From contig JAOPYC010000117.1 of the NCBI GenBank assembly GCA_025964795.1, forward strand, positions 1 to 49,857: a stretch of 49,857 nucleotides of DNA, read 5' to 3'. This document shows, piece after piece, positions 33,664 to 40,659 of this stretch. The notes beneath the pieces are model-generated. The model ran no database searches. It was not told the DNA's origin and worked only from the letters and a program-made list of their open reading frames with translations. The stretch is from Marmoricola sp. Its GTDB lineage: Bacteria > Actinomycetota > Actinomycetes > Propionibacteriales > Nocardioidaceae. The position numbers and the translations under genes were made by a program. The stretch's first letter is position 1, and every line of letters starts with the position of its first letter.

Positions 33664-34989
33664 CTACGATGATCCGGTCAGGGAGCTGATCTGTCCTGCC
33701 AGCCAGCTGGACTGGCTGTTCATCTGGTTCAGCGCCGTCTCGAGGGCGGTGAACTGACGGGTGAGGGTCGATCGGCGCAGCTCGAGGCGGGTGTCCCACT
33801 CGTCGATGTTGTCCTCCAGCCGGTCGATGGCGGTGTTGCGCCCGGTGATCGAGGTGGTGATCGAGCCGGTGTACTTGTCGCTCGCCTTCTCGGCGACGTC
33901 CTCCACCCGGGCGGCGAACCCCGCCTGGGTGCCGGTGGTGAACCGCGCGGCCACGGCGGCTGGGTCGGCGGCGTACGCCGTGTCGAACTTGGCCGTGTCG
34001 AGGACGAGCTTGCCGTAGCGGTCGGTCTGCACGCCGACGTCGGCGAGGGTGCTGTGGTCGCCGGGGTAGACGGCGTTGAGCAGGCTGGTGCGCAGGTCAC
34101 GCAGGGTGACGTCGCCGACCAGCGGACTCTTCGTGGTGCCGTTGCCGTACGCCGTCAGGGTGTCGATCTGCGACAGCAGGGCGTTGGCGTTGTCGACCAG
34201 GGACTTCACGTTGCCCCTGACCTTGTCGGCGTCGCGGGCCACGGAGACCTCGACGGTCGTGCCCACGGCGGCGGCGGAGACCGTCAGGTTCACGCCGGGC
34301 ACCACCCCGGTGAAGGTGTTGGTGGCCGAGTGGATCGTGTCGGTGCCGAGCGTGATCGCGGCGTCGCGCCCCGCCGTGACGGCCGCTCCACCGAGCAGGG
34401 GGGAGCCGTCGCCGCTGGTCAGCGTGAAGCTGGACGCCGCGCCGGTCTGGGTGGCGCTCACGACGAGGCGGTAGCTGCCGTCGTCGAGGCGGACCTTGGT
34501 CGCGTTGACGCCGGTGCCGGGGACGTTCAGGGCCCGGAGGACCCCGTCCAGCGTCCCGTCGCCGGTGTCCAGGGTCTTCGTGGTGCCCCCGGTGGTCAGC
34601 TCGACGGTGGTGCCGCCGGACACGACGCCGTCGGTGCCGGCCGCGGCGTTGGCGAAGGTGAGCCGGTGGGCCACGGCGGTCTGGCCGACGGTGAAGCCGA
34701 ACGTCCCGCTCGTGGTGCCGGTGCTGGTGCTGACCGCGATCGCCGTGCTCGAGGAGGTCGCCGTGAGCGCGTTCCACGAGGTGGGGGAGGCGAGGTCCTT
34801 GGCCTGGGCGGCCAGGGCGGCGACCTTGGTGTTGATCGCCTGGAGGCTGCTGACCTTGCTCTGCTCGGCGGTCAGGGAGGACTTGAGCCGGTTCTGGGGA
34901 GCGGCCTCGATCGACATCAGCTGCTCGATGATCGTCGCCGTGTCGAGACCGCTCGACAGGCCGCTGATCGACGCGGATGCGCTGGCCAT
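33664..34989 (-). CDS. fliD: Flagellar filament-capping protein FliD
   Basis: A 441-residue protein. The N-terminal signature is SISGLSSGLDTATIIEQLMSIEAAPQNRLKSSL (in pieces), the C-terminal coiled coil includes NTAIDRLEDNIDEWDTRLELRRSTLTRQFTALETALNQMNSQSSWLAGQI, and the variable middle is Thr/Ser/Gly-rich. FliD forms the cap that folds flagellin at the filament tip. GGGGGAG precedes the ATG. It lies after the fliC terminator and 20 bases before fliS. Confidence 0.96.
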   Translation of the reverse strand: MASASASISGLSSGLDTATIIEQLMSIEAAPQNRLKSSLTAEQSKVSSLQAINTKVAALAAQAKDLASPTSWNALTATSSSTAIAVSTSTGTTSGTFGFTVGQTAVAHRLTFANAAAGTDGVVSGGTTVELTTGGTTKTLDTGDGTLDGVLRALNVPGTGVNATKVRLDDGSYRLVVSATQTGAASSFTLTSGDGSPLLGGAAVTAGRDAAITLGTDTIHSATNTFTGVVPGVNLTVSAAAVGTTVEVSVARDADKVRGNVKSLVDNANALLSQIDTLTAYGNGTTKSPLVGDVTLRDLRTSLLNAVYPGDHSTLADVGVQTDRYGKLVLDTAKFDTAYAADPAAVAARFTTGTQAGFAARVEDVAEKASDKYTGSITTSITGRNTAIDRLEDNIDEWDTRLELRRSTLTRQFTALETALNQMNSQSSWLAGQISSLTGSS

Positions 34990-35039
34990 GTCTCCCCCTG
35001 GGTTCGTCTAGGTGCTGCGTGGTTCGGCTGGGCCGAGCC

Positions 35040-35068
35040 CCGGCGGGGAGCAAGCTGCTCCCCGCCGG
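35040..35068 (-). terminator. Terminator hairpin after fliC
   Basis: A perfect 13-bp GC-rich stem (35040-35052 with 35056-35068) around an AGC loop, 36 bases past the fliC stop. There is no U-tract after it, as is common in actinobacteria. It separates the flagellin transcript from fliD. Confidence 0.7.
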
Positions 35069-35104
35069 AGCTCGTGTGCTGCTGACTGATCAGAGGATGG
35101 TCGA

Positions 35105-35893
35105 TCAGCGGAGCAGGCTGAGCACGCTCTGCGGGGCCTGGTTGGCCTGAGCGAGCATGGCCGTACCGGCCTGCGACAGGATGTTCGAGCGGGTGAAGTT
35201 CACCATCTCGGACGCCATGTCGGTGTCGCGGATGCGGCTCTCCGACGCGGACAGGTTCTCGATCGCCACGTTGGTGCTGTTGATCGTGTGCTCGAACCGG
35301 TTCTGGAACGCACCGAGCGAGGCACGCTGGGTCGAGATCGCGGTGATCGCGGTCTGGACCGTGGTGCTGTCGGTGATCACGGCGGACGAGGTGTCGACGG
35401 CCTTGAGGGCGTCGGCACCGGTCACCGTGATCGCGTCCGCAGCGTCGGAACCGACCTGGAAGGCCATGTCGGTTCCACCGAACAGGGAGACGCCGTTGAA
35501 GTTGGCGTTGTCCGTGATCCGGGTGATCTCCGACTGCAGCTGGTCGAACTCGGCACCGAGCGCGGCCTGGGAGTCGGTGTTCTGCGTGCCGTTGGCGTAC
35601 TGCACGGAGAGGTCGTTCATGCGCTGCAGCATGGAGTGGACCTCGGTCAGGGCGCCTTCAGCGGTCTGCACGACCGAGATGCCGTCCTGAGCGTTGCGGA
35701 CGCCGACCTTGAGTCCGCCGACCTGCGAGCGCAGGCCCTCGGAGATTGCGAGGCCGGCTGCGTCGTCCGCGGCGCGGTTGATGCGGAACCCGCTGGACAG
35801 CTTCTCCAGCGACTTGGACATCTGGCCCTGCGTGACCGACAGGTTGCGGTAGGCGTTGAAGGCGTCGATGTTCTGGTTGATACGGAGACTCAT
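35105..35893 (-). CDS. fliC: Flagellin FliC (short form)
   Basis: A 262-residue flagellin. The D0/D1 N-terminus is LRINQNIDAFNAYRNLSVTQGQMSKSLEKLSSGFRINRAADDAAGLAISEGLR (in pieces) and the C-terminus FEHTINSTNVAIENLSASESRIRDTDMASEMVNFTRSNILSQAGTAMLAQANQ, ending VLSLLR. Only about 50 residues lie between them, so the surface-exposed D2/D3 domains are essentially absent. GGAGGG precedes the ATG at 35893. It has its own sigma-28-type promoter and a leader hairpin. Codon choice is notably uniform, as expected for a highly expressed gene. Confidence 0.97.
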   Translation of the reverse strand: MSLRINQNIDAFNAYRNLSVTQGQMSKSLEKLSSGFRINRAADDAAGLAISEGLRSQVGGLKVGVRNAQDGISVVQTAEGALTEVHSMLQRMNDLSVQYANGTQNTDSQAALGAEFDQLQSEITRITDNANFNGVSLFGGTDMAFQVGSDAADAITVTGADALKAVDTSSAVITDSTTVQTAITAISTQRASLGAFQNRFEHTINSTNVAIENLSASESRIRDTDMASEMVNFTRSNILSQAGTAMLAQANQAPQSVLSLLR

Positions 35894-35900
35894 GATGGTT

Positions 35901-35948
35901 TCCCTCCTGGATTGTCGAGTCGTTGTGCTGGAGCCCATCCGTGGGCTC
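35901..35948 (-). promoter_or_regulatory. fliC leader with two candidate CsrA-binding sites
   Basis: In the mRNA direction, GAGCCCA-CGGA-TGGGCTC (35948-35931) forms a 7-bp hairpin with GGA in its tetraloop, in a CAcGGATG context close to the CsrA consensus. About 30 nt downstream, GGA is also part of the Shine-Dalgarno AGGAGGG (35907-35902). A hairpin-loop site plus a site over the ribosome-binding site is the arrangement of the Bacillus hag leader. CsrA and FliW are encoded in this window. Confidence 0.6.
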
Positions 35949-35957
35949 GTGCCAGTC

Positions 35958-35984
35958 TCATCGGCCAGGTCAGGGACCTCTTGA
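35958..35984 (-). promoter_or_regulatory. FliA (sigma-28)-type promoter for fliC
   Basis: On the minus strand the sequence reads TCAA-N15-GCCGATGA, with the -35 half at 35981-35984 and the -10 half at 35958-35965. This is close to the classical TAAA-N15-GCCGATAA. Transcription should start near 35951, so the leader hairpin lies at the very 5' end of the mRNA. Confidence 0.85.
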
Positions 35985-36004
35985 GAGGTTTGCCGGACTT
36001 TTTC

Positions 36005-36862
36005 TCAGGCGGTGGCGTCGAGCGCGGCGGGGCGCGCTGCGCGGACCGTGCCGACGGCGTGGCGGGCCGCGACGGCGGAGTAGTACGACTCGCGGCGACG
36101 GGCGACGCAGCCGGTGCTCTTCGCGGTCGCGACGACCGACTCCGGCTCCAGGGCCCGGTCCAGGGCGCCGCGCAGCAGCACGAGCGCCTCGGCCCGGATC
36201 TGGGAGACCCGGGACTCGGTGACGCCGAGCTCGGCAGCGATCTCGGCCATCGGCCGCTCGGCGAGGAAGTACTGCTCGACGACGGTGCGCAGACGGTCCG
36301 GGAGCTCGGCCACGGCCTCGACCAGGTAGGTGAGGCGCTCGCGGTTCTCGACGACCTGCTCGGGCGTCGGTCCGGCGGTCGGCATCAGGTGCTCGAGGTC
36401 GGAGTCCTCCGAGCCCTGGATGGACAGGACGTGGGCACGGGCGATGTCGTCCTCGTTGCGGGCCACCTCGTCGGCGGACAGGCCCAGGGTCGAGGCGACC
36501 TCCGCGTGGGTCGGGATGCGACCGAGCGACGTGGCGAGCTGGTTGCGCGTCTGGTCGAGGTCGCGGGCGCGGCGACGTACGGACCGGGAGGCCCAGTCGA
36601 CGCTGCGCAGCTCGTCGAGCACCGCGCCCCGGATGCGGGTCGTGGCATAGCTGGCGAACGGGACTCCGCGGCTGGGGTCGTAGCCCCGCTCGGCCTGGAC
36701 CAGCGCCATCATGCCGGCGGAGGTGAGGTCGTCCCGGTTCACGTGGCCAGGAACCCGTCCCATGGTCTCGCGCACGACGTGCGCGACGAGGGGGAGGTGC
36801 TGGCTGATCAGCTCGTCGGCTGACAGGGCGGGAGTGGCGGAGGCCGTGAGTACGCTGGTCAC
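36005..36862 (-). CDS. fliA: Flagellar RNA polymerase sigma factor FliA (sigma-28 family)
   Basis: A 285-residue sigma factor. Region 2 has ISQHLPLVAHVVRETMGRVPGHVNRDDLTSAGMMALVQAERGYDPSRGVPFASYATTRIRGAVLDELR (in pieces), region 3 the LGRIPTHAEVASTLGLSADEV segment, and region 4 AELPDRLRTVVEQYFLAERPMAEIAAELGVTESRVSQIRAEAL. This order and the GAxLDELRxxDWxxRxxR stretch mark the FliA/WhiG class. About 50 residues (ESVVATAKSTGCV... onward) extend past region 4. Four promoters of matching type are nearby. The start is GTG 36862 with no clear ribosome site. Confidence 0.93.
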   Translation of the reverse strand: MTSVLTASATPALSADELISQHLPLVAHVVRETMGRVPGHVNRDDLTSAGMMALVQAERGYDPSRGVPFASYATTRIRGAVLDELRSVDWASRSVRRRARDLDQTRNQLATSLGRIPTHAEVASTLGLSADEVARNEDDIARAHVLSIQGSEDSDLEHLMPTAGPTPEQVVENRERLTYLVEAVAELPDRLRTVVEQYFLAERPMAEIAAELGVTESRVSQIRAEALVLLRGALDRALEPESVVATAKSTGCVARRRESYYSAVAARHAVGTVRAARPAALDATA

Positions 36863-36926
36863 GAGGCGTAACTCTTGAGGGGTAATGTCCGAATTGGCCG
36901 GAAATCCCGGCTCGTACTCGTCCGGA

Positions 36927-37006
36927 CCGGCAAACTGGGGACATAGGTCCCTATTTCCTCTAGTCCGTCCGGACTAGGCCGGTCCAGTACTGGACTAGTT
37001 TGCCGG
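36927..37006. repeat. Inverted-repeat cluster in the fliA/flgN intergenic region
   Basis: CCGGCAAACT (36927-36936) and its inverted copy AGTTTGCCGG (36997-37006) flank 60 bp that contain ATAGG/CCTAT arms (36943-36954), CTAGTCC/GGACTAG arms (36960-36966 and 36971-36977), a 12-bp palindrome TCCAGTACTGGA (36983-36994) and a second GGACTAG (36992-36998). CCGGCAAAC occurs a third time directly upstream of the fliC promoter (35988-35996, minus strand). Regulator binding is inferred. Confidence 0.55.
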
Positions 37007-37060
37007 CCTTCTGGGTCTTTGTCCGATTCGCGAACCCGGCGCTTTTCTCGACAGTTTCCC

Positions 37061-37087
37061 TCAGCCGGCGCCCGGCGCCGCCGATGG
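37061..37087 (+). promoter_or_regulatory. FliA (sigma-28)-type promoter for flgN-flgKL-fliW
   Basis: TCAG (37061-37064), 15 bp, GCCGATGG (37080-37087). Transcription should start near 37094, which fits a flgN start at GTG 37140 with a leader of about 46 nt. The -10 half is identical to that of the flbD promoter. Confidence 0.65.
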
Positions 37088-37139
37088 GAGGGTCACGGTG
37101 CCCCGGACGAGGGGACCACGACGTGGGGAAGAGAGTCCG

Positions 37140-37616
37140 GTGGACAAGCTGTCGCAGATCCTGTGGCGCGAGCGAGAGCTCCTGGACTCGCTGCTGTTCA
37201 AGCTCGAGATGGAGCAGCTGGTGCTGGGGAGTGGCCGCACGCGGTGGCTCGCCCGCGCCGCCAAGGAGGTCGCGCTGGTGCTCGAGATGCTCCGCGAGAC
37301 CGAGATCCTGCGGGCCGTGGCGGCCGACGAGGCCGCCGAGTCGATCGGGCAGTCGAGCAACCCCAGCCTGCGCGCCCTCGCCGAGGCGGTGGACGAGCCG
37401 TGGCGCTCGATCCTGCTGGACCACAAGGAGGCCTTCGAGACGGTCAGCCGGGAGATCACGGCGATGGCCGAGACCAACCGTGAGCTGCTGACGGTGGGGC
37501 TGCGCTCCGCCCGGGAGGCTCTGCTCAGCCTCGAGCAGGTCGCCCAGGGCTACTCGCCCGACGGCGCCCTGGTGATGTCCGAGACCGTCCCGCGACTGGT
37601 CGACCGGAGCCTGTAG
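37140..37616 (+). CDS. flgN: Flagellar export chaperone FlgN
   Basis: A 158-residue all-helical protein beginning VDKLSQILWRERELLDSLLFKLEMEQLVLGSGRTRWLARAAKEV, the actinobacterial FlgN type. FlgN escorts FlgK and FlgL, which are encoded next. GTG 37140 is chosen because it matches the usual N-terminus and lies downstream of the predicted promoter start. GTG 37098 has a stronger ribosome site (GGGAGGG at 37086-37092) and would add 14 residues, but that site overlaps the -10 box. It is separated from flgK by 2 bases. Confidence 0.88.
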   Translation: MDKLSQILWRERELLDSLLFKLEMEQLVLGSGRTRWLARAAKEVALVLEMLRETEILRAVAADEAAESIGQSSNPSLRALAEAVDEPWRSILLDHKEAFETVSREITAMAETNRELLTVGLRSAREALLSLEQVAQGYSPDGALVMSETVPRLVDRSL

Positions 37617-37618
37617 CC

Positions 37619-39013
37619 ATGTCCGGCGGCTTCTCCTCACTCAACACGGCGCTGTCCGCGCTGCGCTACAACCGCGTCGCCATGGACGTGGCGGGCGCCA
37701 ACATCGCCAATGTCTCCTCGGAGGGGTACGCCCGGCGGCGCGTGGAGGGCGCCGCCGTGGCGGGTCCCTCCCAGCCCGCCCTCTGGACGCGGTACGACGG
37801 GACGGGCGACGGCGTGTCCGTCACCGGCGTGACCCGGATGACCGACGAGCTGCTCAATGTGCGCGGACGGCGCGAGCACGGCAACCAGGCCTACCTCGAC
37901 GTGCGCCAGGCCAGCCTGGAGCGGGTGGAGAACGGCGTGGGCGAGCCCGGCGACGCCGGGGTGGCCGCCTCGCTGGCCGAGCTGCGCACCGCGTGGCACG
38001 CGCTGAGCCTCAGCCCGACGAGCGAGTCCGCGCGCGCCCAGGTGCTCTCCAGCGCTCGCAACGTCGTCGACGCGATCGGCGTCCAGGCCCGCAACGTGGA
38101 GTCGGAGGCCGGCGACGTGCGGGTCAACGTGCTCAACGACGTGAGCGAGGCGAACACGGTGGCCAAGGGCCTGGCCAACACCAACCGGGCCATCGCGGCC
38201 GGCACCCTGAACGGCTCGGACGTCGGGGTCCTGCTGGACAAGCGCGACCAGCTGACCACGCGCCTCGCCGAGCTCACCGGGGCGAAGGCCACGGTGCGCA
38301 GCGACGGCGGCGCGGACGTGACCGTCAACGGCGTACCCCTGGTCACCGGCAGCCAGGCCGGCAGCCTGACCGTCGCCTCGGGGGTGACACCGTCGGGCGA
38401 CAGCGACGGTGCCCCCGTGACGTTCGCGATCGTGGACGCCTCCGGCGCGACCACGGTCCCGCCGGGCATCGGTGGCGAGCTCGGCGGCCTGGGCGACCTG
38501 CTCGCCACCACGCTGCCGGCCTACCTGACCGGTCTCGGCGCGGTGGCCAAGGACCTCGCCGACGGCGTGAACGCCCAGCACCAGGCCGGGTACGACGCGG
38601 CCGGCACGGCAGGCACCGCCCTGTTCTCCTACGACCCCGCCGACGTGCTCGGCACCCTGTCGGTCGCGATCACCGATCCCCGGCTGGTGGCCGCGTCGTC
38701 GGTGCCGGGGGGAGGCACCGACGTCGGCAACGCCGAGGCGCTGGCCACGCGGCCCGGCGTCGAGGGCGCCTACCAGCGGCTCGTCAACGGGCTCGGCACC
38801 GAGGTGGTCGAGTCGGGCCGGCGGGCCGCCAACCAGCAGGTCCTGACCGGGCAGGTGGACGGGGCCCGGGAGCAGCTCTCCGGGATCGACCTCGACGAGG
38901 AGATGGTGAACATGATCTCGGCGCAGCGGGCCTACGAGGCCGCCTCACGCGTGATGACGACGGTCGACTCCCTGCTCGACACCCTGATCAACCGGACCGG
39001 GCTGGGCCGCTGA
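37619..39013 (+). CDS. flgK: Flagellar hook-associated protein FlgK
   Basis: A 464-residue junction protein. The N-terminus has FSSLNTALSALRYNRVAMDVAGANIANVSSEGYARRRVE (in pieces), the C-terminus has GIDLDEEMVNMISAQRAYEAASRVMTTVDSLLDTLINRTGLGR, typical of FlgK. The central region includes LDKRDQLTTRLAELTGAKATV. FlgK joins hook and filament. Its stop overlaps the flgL ATG as TGATG. Confidence 0.96.
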   Translation: MSGGFSSLNTALSALRYNRVAMDVAGANIANVSSEGYARRRVEGAAVAGPSQPALWTRYDGTGDGVSVTGVTRMTDELLNVRGRREHGNQAYLDVRQASLERVENGVGEPGDAGVAASLAELRTAWHALSLSPTSESARAQVLSSARNVVDAIGVQARNVESEAGDVRVNVLNDVSEANTVAKGLANTNRAIAAGTLNGSDVGVLLDKRDQLTTRLAELTGAKATVRSDGGADVTVNGVPLVTGSQAGSLTVASGVTPSGDSDGAPVTFAIVDASGATTVPPGIGGELGGLGDLLATTLPAYLTGLGAVAKDLADGVNAQHQAGYDAAGTAGTALFSYDPADVLGTLSVAITDPRLVAASSVPGGGTDVGNAEALATRPGVEGAYQRLVNGLGTEVVESGRRAANQQVLTGQVDGAREQLSGIDLDEEMVNMISAQRAYEAASRVMTTVDSLLDTLINRTGLGR

Positions 39014-39903
39014 TGACCTACACGCGCGTGACCCAGAACATGCTGACCCGCAGCTCGCTCGGGTCGCTCCAGGCGAACCTGGCCCGGATGGGCCGTCTCC
39101 AGGAGCAGCTCTCGAGCGGCCGGGTGATCAACCGGCCCTCGGACTCACCGACCGGGACGACCACGGCCATGCGCCTGCGCGACGACCTGGCGGCGACCCA
39201 GCAGTACCAGCGCAACGCCGCGGACGGGACCGCCTGGCTAGGGACCATCGACACCGCGCTCACCTCGATCACCGACCAGACCCGGGAGGCGCGCGACGTC
39301 GCCCTCCAGGGCGCCAACTCCGGTGGCGTCGGCCAGTCCACACGCGACGCGCTCGCCGCCACCGTCGACCAGCTGCGGACGAGCCTGCTCGCCGACTCCA
39401 ACACGACCTACCTCGGCCGTCCCGTCTTCGGCGGGATCACCTTCGGCGACCAGGCGTACGACGACACCGGGACCTTCGTGGGCGCCGCCGGCGCGGTGAC
39501 CCGCACGGTCGCCGACGGCGTCAAGGTACGCGTCGACGCGGCCGCGGACGCCGTCTTCGGCAGCGCCGGCAGCACCGTCTTCGACCACCTCACCGCCCTG
39601 TCCACCGCCCTCCGCGCCGGGGACACCGCTGGGATCTCGGCCGGCATCACCAACCTCAACGGCGACCTCGACCGGCTCGCGACCGCGCACGCCGAGGTCG
39701 GGACCCGGGCCAAGCGGGTCGACCAGGCGACCCAGGGCGGCCTCGACACCGAGCTGCGGCTCAGGGCGTCGCTCTCCGACGTGGAGAACGCCGACCTGCC
39801 CCAGGTGATGGTCGACCTGAAGATGCAGGAGACGGCGTACCAGGCGGCCCTCGCGGCGACCTCCCGTGTCATGCAGCCCAGCCTGCTGGACTTCTTGCGA
39901 TGA
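39013..39903 (+). CDS. flgL: Flagellar hook-associated protein FlgL
   Basis: A 296-residue flagellin-like protein: RVTQNMLTRSSLGSLQANLARMGRLQEQLSSGRVINRPSDSPTGTTTAMRLRDDLA (in pieces) at the N-terminus and DLPQVMVDLKMQETAYQAALAATSRVMQPSLLDFLR at the C-terminus. It forms the second hook-filament junction zone. The ATG overlaps the flgK stop; a much longer frame running back to 37993 is antisense to nothing real and lies within flgK in another frame. Confidence 0.96.
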   Translation: MTYTRVTQNMLTRSSLGSLQANLARMGRLQEQLSSGRVINRPSDSPTGTTTAMRLRDDLAATQQYQRNAADGTAWLGTIDTALTSITDQTREARDVALQGANSGGVGQSTRDALAATVDQLRTSLLADSNTTYLGRPVFGGITFGDQAYDDTGTFVGAAGAVTRTVADGVKVRVDAAADAVFGSAGSTVFDHLTALSTALRAGDTAGISAGITNLNGDLDRLATAHAEVGTRAKRVDQATQGGLDTELRLRASLSDVENADLPQVMVDLKMQETAYQAALAATSRVMQPSLLDFLR

Positions 39904-40337
39904 TCACCGAGTACGCCCCGCCCGCCCACGCCCGAACCGGGAGCACCATGACCGAGATCCCCCTGATCGAGCTGGTGCAGCCGATGCCCGGCTTCCCCGA
40001 CCTGCGCCAGTTCGCGCTGGTCCAGCTCGACGACGACGGGGTGCTGTGCGCGTTCCGCTCCGTGGAGGCGCCCGAGCTGCGGTTCCTGGTCGTACCACCG
40101 GCGACGTTCTTCCCCGACTACACGCCCGAGGTCGACGAGGAGGCCGTGCGTGAGCTCGGCGTCGGGGCCCTCGAGGACATCCTGGTGCTCGTGGTCGTCA
40201 AGGCCGGGGCCTCGCTCGCGGAGTCCACCGCCAACCTCGCCGCCCCGCTGCTGATCAACGCCTCGACCCGCCGCGCCCGGCAGGTCGTGCTCGACGACCC
40301 GGCGTACTCCCTGGCCGTGCCGCTCGTCGCTGCCTGA
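39900..40337 (+). CDS. fliW: Flagellar assembly factor FliW
   Basis: A 145-residue protein matching FliW: IPLIELVQPMPGFPDLRQFALVQLDDDGVLCAFRSVEAPELRFLVVPPATFFPDYTPEV and VVVKAGASLAESTANLAAPLLINASTRRARQVVL (both in pieces). FliW binds flagellin and is the allosteric antagonist of CsrA. The ATG at 39900 overlaps the flgL stop as ATGA. An inner ATG at 39948 with GGGAG just upstream is an alternative that removes 16 unconserved residues. Confidence 0.93.
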   Translation: MITEYAPPAHARTGSTMTEIPLIELVQPMPGFPDLRQFALVQLDDDGVLCAFRSVEAPELRFLVVPPATFFPDYTPEVDEEAVRELGVGALEDILVLVVVKAGASLAESTANLAAPLLINASTRRARQVVLDDPAYSLAVPLVAA

Positions 40338-40395
40338 AGCGCTGCCGGGCCACCGCCCGGGCCCCCACCTCCCGCGGGAGACCTGCCCGGGCGGG

Positions 40396-40401
40396 TAGCC
40401 T
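40396..40401 (+). promoter_or_regulatory. TANNNT -10 box, leaderless csrA
   Basis: TAGCCT lies 6 nt before the ATG at 40408, with no Shine-Dalgarno. This gives csrA a private promoter in addition to readthrough from fliW. GC-rich inverted repeats (CTCCCGCGGGAG, 40369-40380) lie just upstream. Confidence 0.45.
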
Positions 40402-40407
40402 CCACCC

Positions 40408-40647
40408 ATGCTGGTCGTGAGCCGCCGCGCGGGTGAGAGCGTCGCCATCGGTGACGAGGTCGTCGTCACCGTTCTCGAGGTGCGCGGGGACGTGGTCCGG
40501 GTGGGCATCGATGCCCCGCGGTCCATCGCGGTGCACCGCGCCGAGCTGCTGGCTCAGCTGGAGAGCAGCAACCAGGAGGCCGCCTCCCCGAGCGACGAGG
40601 ACGTCGAGTCGCTCACCCGGGCGCTGGGCGACCGCGAACGCGACTGA
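40408..40647 (+). CDS. csrA: Carbon storage regulator / translational repressor CsrA
   Basis: A 79-residue protein. LVVSRRAGESVAIGDEVVVTVLEVRGDVVRVGIDAPRSIAVHRAEL (in pieces) is the complete CsrA fold with the RNA-contacting R (strand 1) and VHRAEL (strand 5) segments. A 30-residue acidic tail is a little longer than usual. It dimerises and binds GGA motifs in mRNA leaders. Its likely local target is the fliC leader, under control of FliW. Confidence 0.96.
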   Translation: MLVVSRRAGESVAIGDEVVVTVLEVRGDVVRVGIDAPRSIAVHRAELLAQLESSNQEAASPSDEDVESLTRALGDRERD

Positions 40648-40659
40648 CCCCGCCGGGCG

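Noticed and set aside
34990..35035. A fifth FliA promoter before fliD (GCCGAACC on the minus strand).
   Set aside because: There is no TCAR-like element 15 bp upstream, and the -10 match is poor.
40338..40407. An intrinsic terminator between fliW and csrA.
   Set aside because: Several overlapping GC-rich inverted repeats exist but none has a clear stem-loop plus U-tract, and readthrough from fliW to csrA is biologically sensible.
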